A stretch of DNA of 6,810 nucleotides from an uncultured Bacteroidales bacterium (GTDB lineage: Bacteria; Bacteroidota; Bacteroidia; Bacteroidales; Muribaculaceae): contig USIN01000099.1 in the NCBI GenBank assembly GCA_900554715.1, forward strand, positions 1-6,810. The letters are read 5' to 3'. The position numbers and the translations under genes were made by a program. Under the pieces are notes generated by a model. It was not told the DNA's origin. It was given only the letters and a program-made list of their open reading frames with translations, and did no database searches. Below, piece by piece: positions 5,939 through 6,810 of this stretch (its first letter is position 1; each line of letters begins with the position of its first letter).

Positions 5939-6810
5939 ATGGATAAATATATAGAACAGCTTTCTTTGCTCCCAAATGATTTTTTGCATATAGTCAAGTC
6001 ATATACTGTTGATAATGGTTCTCCGAGAGTTGAACCCGCTCATATTTTGCGAGCTCTTCTGCATAAAAATATGAATCTGGTTGATTATATAGAGAATACA
6101 CTGGATTCTGATTACTATTATCTGCTCGACTGGGCCGACATGAGAATGAGCCAGACAGCGAAATCTGCATATCCTATGCGTGATATATCCTTGGCAGAAG
6201 AATCAAAGAGTATTGTCAGGGAAGCATTACAGATTAGCAAAAGTCTTGGGGAAAAAGGAATTGACGCTAAAACACTGCTTGCAGCAGTTGTATCTCCGGG
6301 TGTCGGTTTCTCTGCCGATCAACTCAAAACATTACCATTGTCGCGTAATAATATATTGAGTAACTTGGCGGGGAATTCTGAATCTGCCCAGATACCGTTT
6401 TCAGAAACTGATGGATATAAGGCAACTTCTGCCGGAGACAATTCCAACGGTTATTATGTCTCATTACTCTCGGAAGATATTGTCTATGATATAATCGGTC
6501 TTGATGACAAGGTGCGGAATATGATTGAGACTCTCTCAAGGAAGGATAGGGCCAATCTGATTATTACAGGGGAGACCGGAGTCGGCAAGACAAGTCTGGT
6601 TAATGCGCTTGTCAGGCGAATAAAAGACGGGACTGTTCCATCGTCATTAAAAAATTTATATCCTGTTGAGCTTGATTTGATTGTATTGTCTCAAGGTGTT
6701 TCCTATAAAGGAGAAATAGAAGACAGATTCAAAAAAGTCTGTGATGAAATACGTAAACATCATCAACCTCTTCTTATTATAGAGAACTTCCATCGCATCA
6801 TGGATAAACA
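5939..6810 (+). CDS. Clp/ClpV-like AAA+ ATPase, 3' truncated by window end
   Basis: First 290 codons of a Hsp100/Clp-type protein; the frame is open at the window end. Seen: a double Clp N-domain, repeat 1 at about 1-50 (VEPAHILRALLHKN) and repeat 2 at about 84-122 (SLAEESKSIVREALQ, IDAKTLLAAVVSP); a divergent linker (about 125-180) lacking the usual ALEKYGRDLT-type stretch; then the first AAA+ domain with DIIGLDDKV (184-192), Walker A GETGVGKT (211-218), and the pore-loop area SYKGEIEDRF (255-264), where ClpB has KYRGEFEERL. The Walker B region reads LLIIENFHRI (278-287), with Glu-Asn in place of Asp-Glu, so the first ring may bind but hydrolyse ATP poorly. Possible roles: ClpV/TssH-type recycling of a contractile sheath, ClpB-like disaggregation, or an undescribed use. 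ClpV-like is favoured by the accessory context, weakly. The start codon has no Shine-Dalgarno, common in this phylum. It is very probably co-transcribed with the antiterminator gene 31 bp upstream. Confidence 0.85.
   Translation, partial: MDKYIEQLSLLPNDFLHIVKSYTVDNGSPRVEPAHILRALLHKNMNLVDYIENTLDSDYYYLLDWADMRMSQTAKSAYPMRDISLAEESKSIVREALQISKSLGEKGIDAKTLLAAVVSPGVGFSADQLKTLPLSRNNILSNLAGNSESAQIPFSETDGYKATSAGDNSNGYYVSLLSEDIVYDIIGLDDKVRNMIETLSRKDRANLIITGETGVGKTSLVNALVRRIKDGTVPSSLKNLYPVELDLIVLSQGVSYKGEIEDRFKKVCDEIRKHHQPLLIIENFHRIMDK

Noticed and set aside
5308..6810. Start of a capsular polysaccharide locus, as UpxY usually implies
   Set aside because: No UpxZ, glycosyltransferase or sugar-nucleotide gene is visible; the adjacent gene is a Clp-type ATPase. 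It is not excluded further downstream.

Overview
The window looks like a chromosomal segment from a Bacteroidales bacterium, probably close to the Muribaculaceae/Bacteroides group. The reasons are a UpxY-type antiterminator, a Bacteroides-type tyrosine recombinase (YVARHSW box), Bacteroidetes-style promoter sequences (TTTG / TAnnTTTG), start codons that mostly lack a Shine-Dalgarno, and a GC-rich housekeeping part beside an AT-rich accessory part. The genus is an inference; no marker gene settles it.

Bases 1-3690 are housekeeping. They hold the 3' part of a U32-family (TrhP/YegQ-like) RNA-hydroxylation protein, a PD-(D/E)XK nuclease-like protein of unknown role, an RsmF-like rRNA m5C methyltransferase that overlaps the nuclease gene by ATGA, and a flavin reductase/rubredoxin fusion ending in a strong intrinsic terminator (3654-3690). 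The first three are packed head to tail and look like one transcription unit.

After the terminator the base composition drops sharply and an accessory module begins. A tyrosine recombinase (3791-5002) is followed by a roughly 200-bp segment bounded by 17-bp inverted repeats (5082-5098 and 5265-5281). Next come a UpxY/NusG-like antiterminator (5308-5907) and, 31 bp later, the first 290 codons of a Clp/ClpV-like AAA+ ATPase that runs off the window. This is the layout of a phase-variation switch: recombinase, invertible promoter, antiterminator, long operon. What is unusual is the cargo. UpxY proteins are best known from capsule operons, but the first downstream gene here is a Clp-type unfoldase with a double Clp N-domain and an altered Walker B, as might be found in a contractile secretion or injection locus. 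The rest of the operon lies outside the window, so that assignment stays open.

The two recombination sites are themselves peculiar. Their arms are direct repeats (14 bp plus 7 bp) and only the 5-bp central spacer is reversed (TGGCG versus CGCCA). Inversion would convert two hybrid sites into two symmetric ones. Promoter-like sequences can be seen on both strands inside the segment, so whether the sequenced orientation is ON or OFF cannot be decided by eye.
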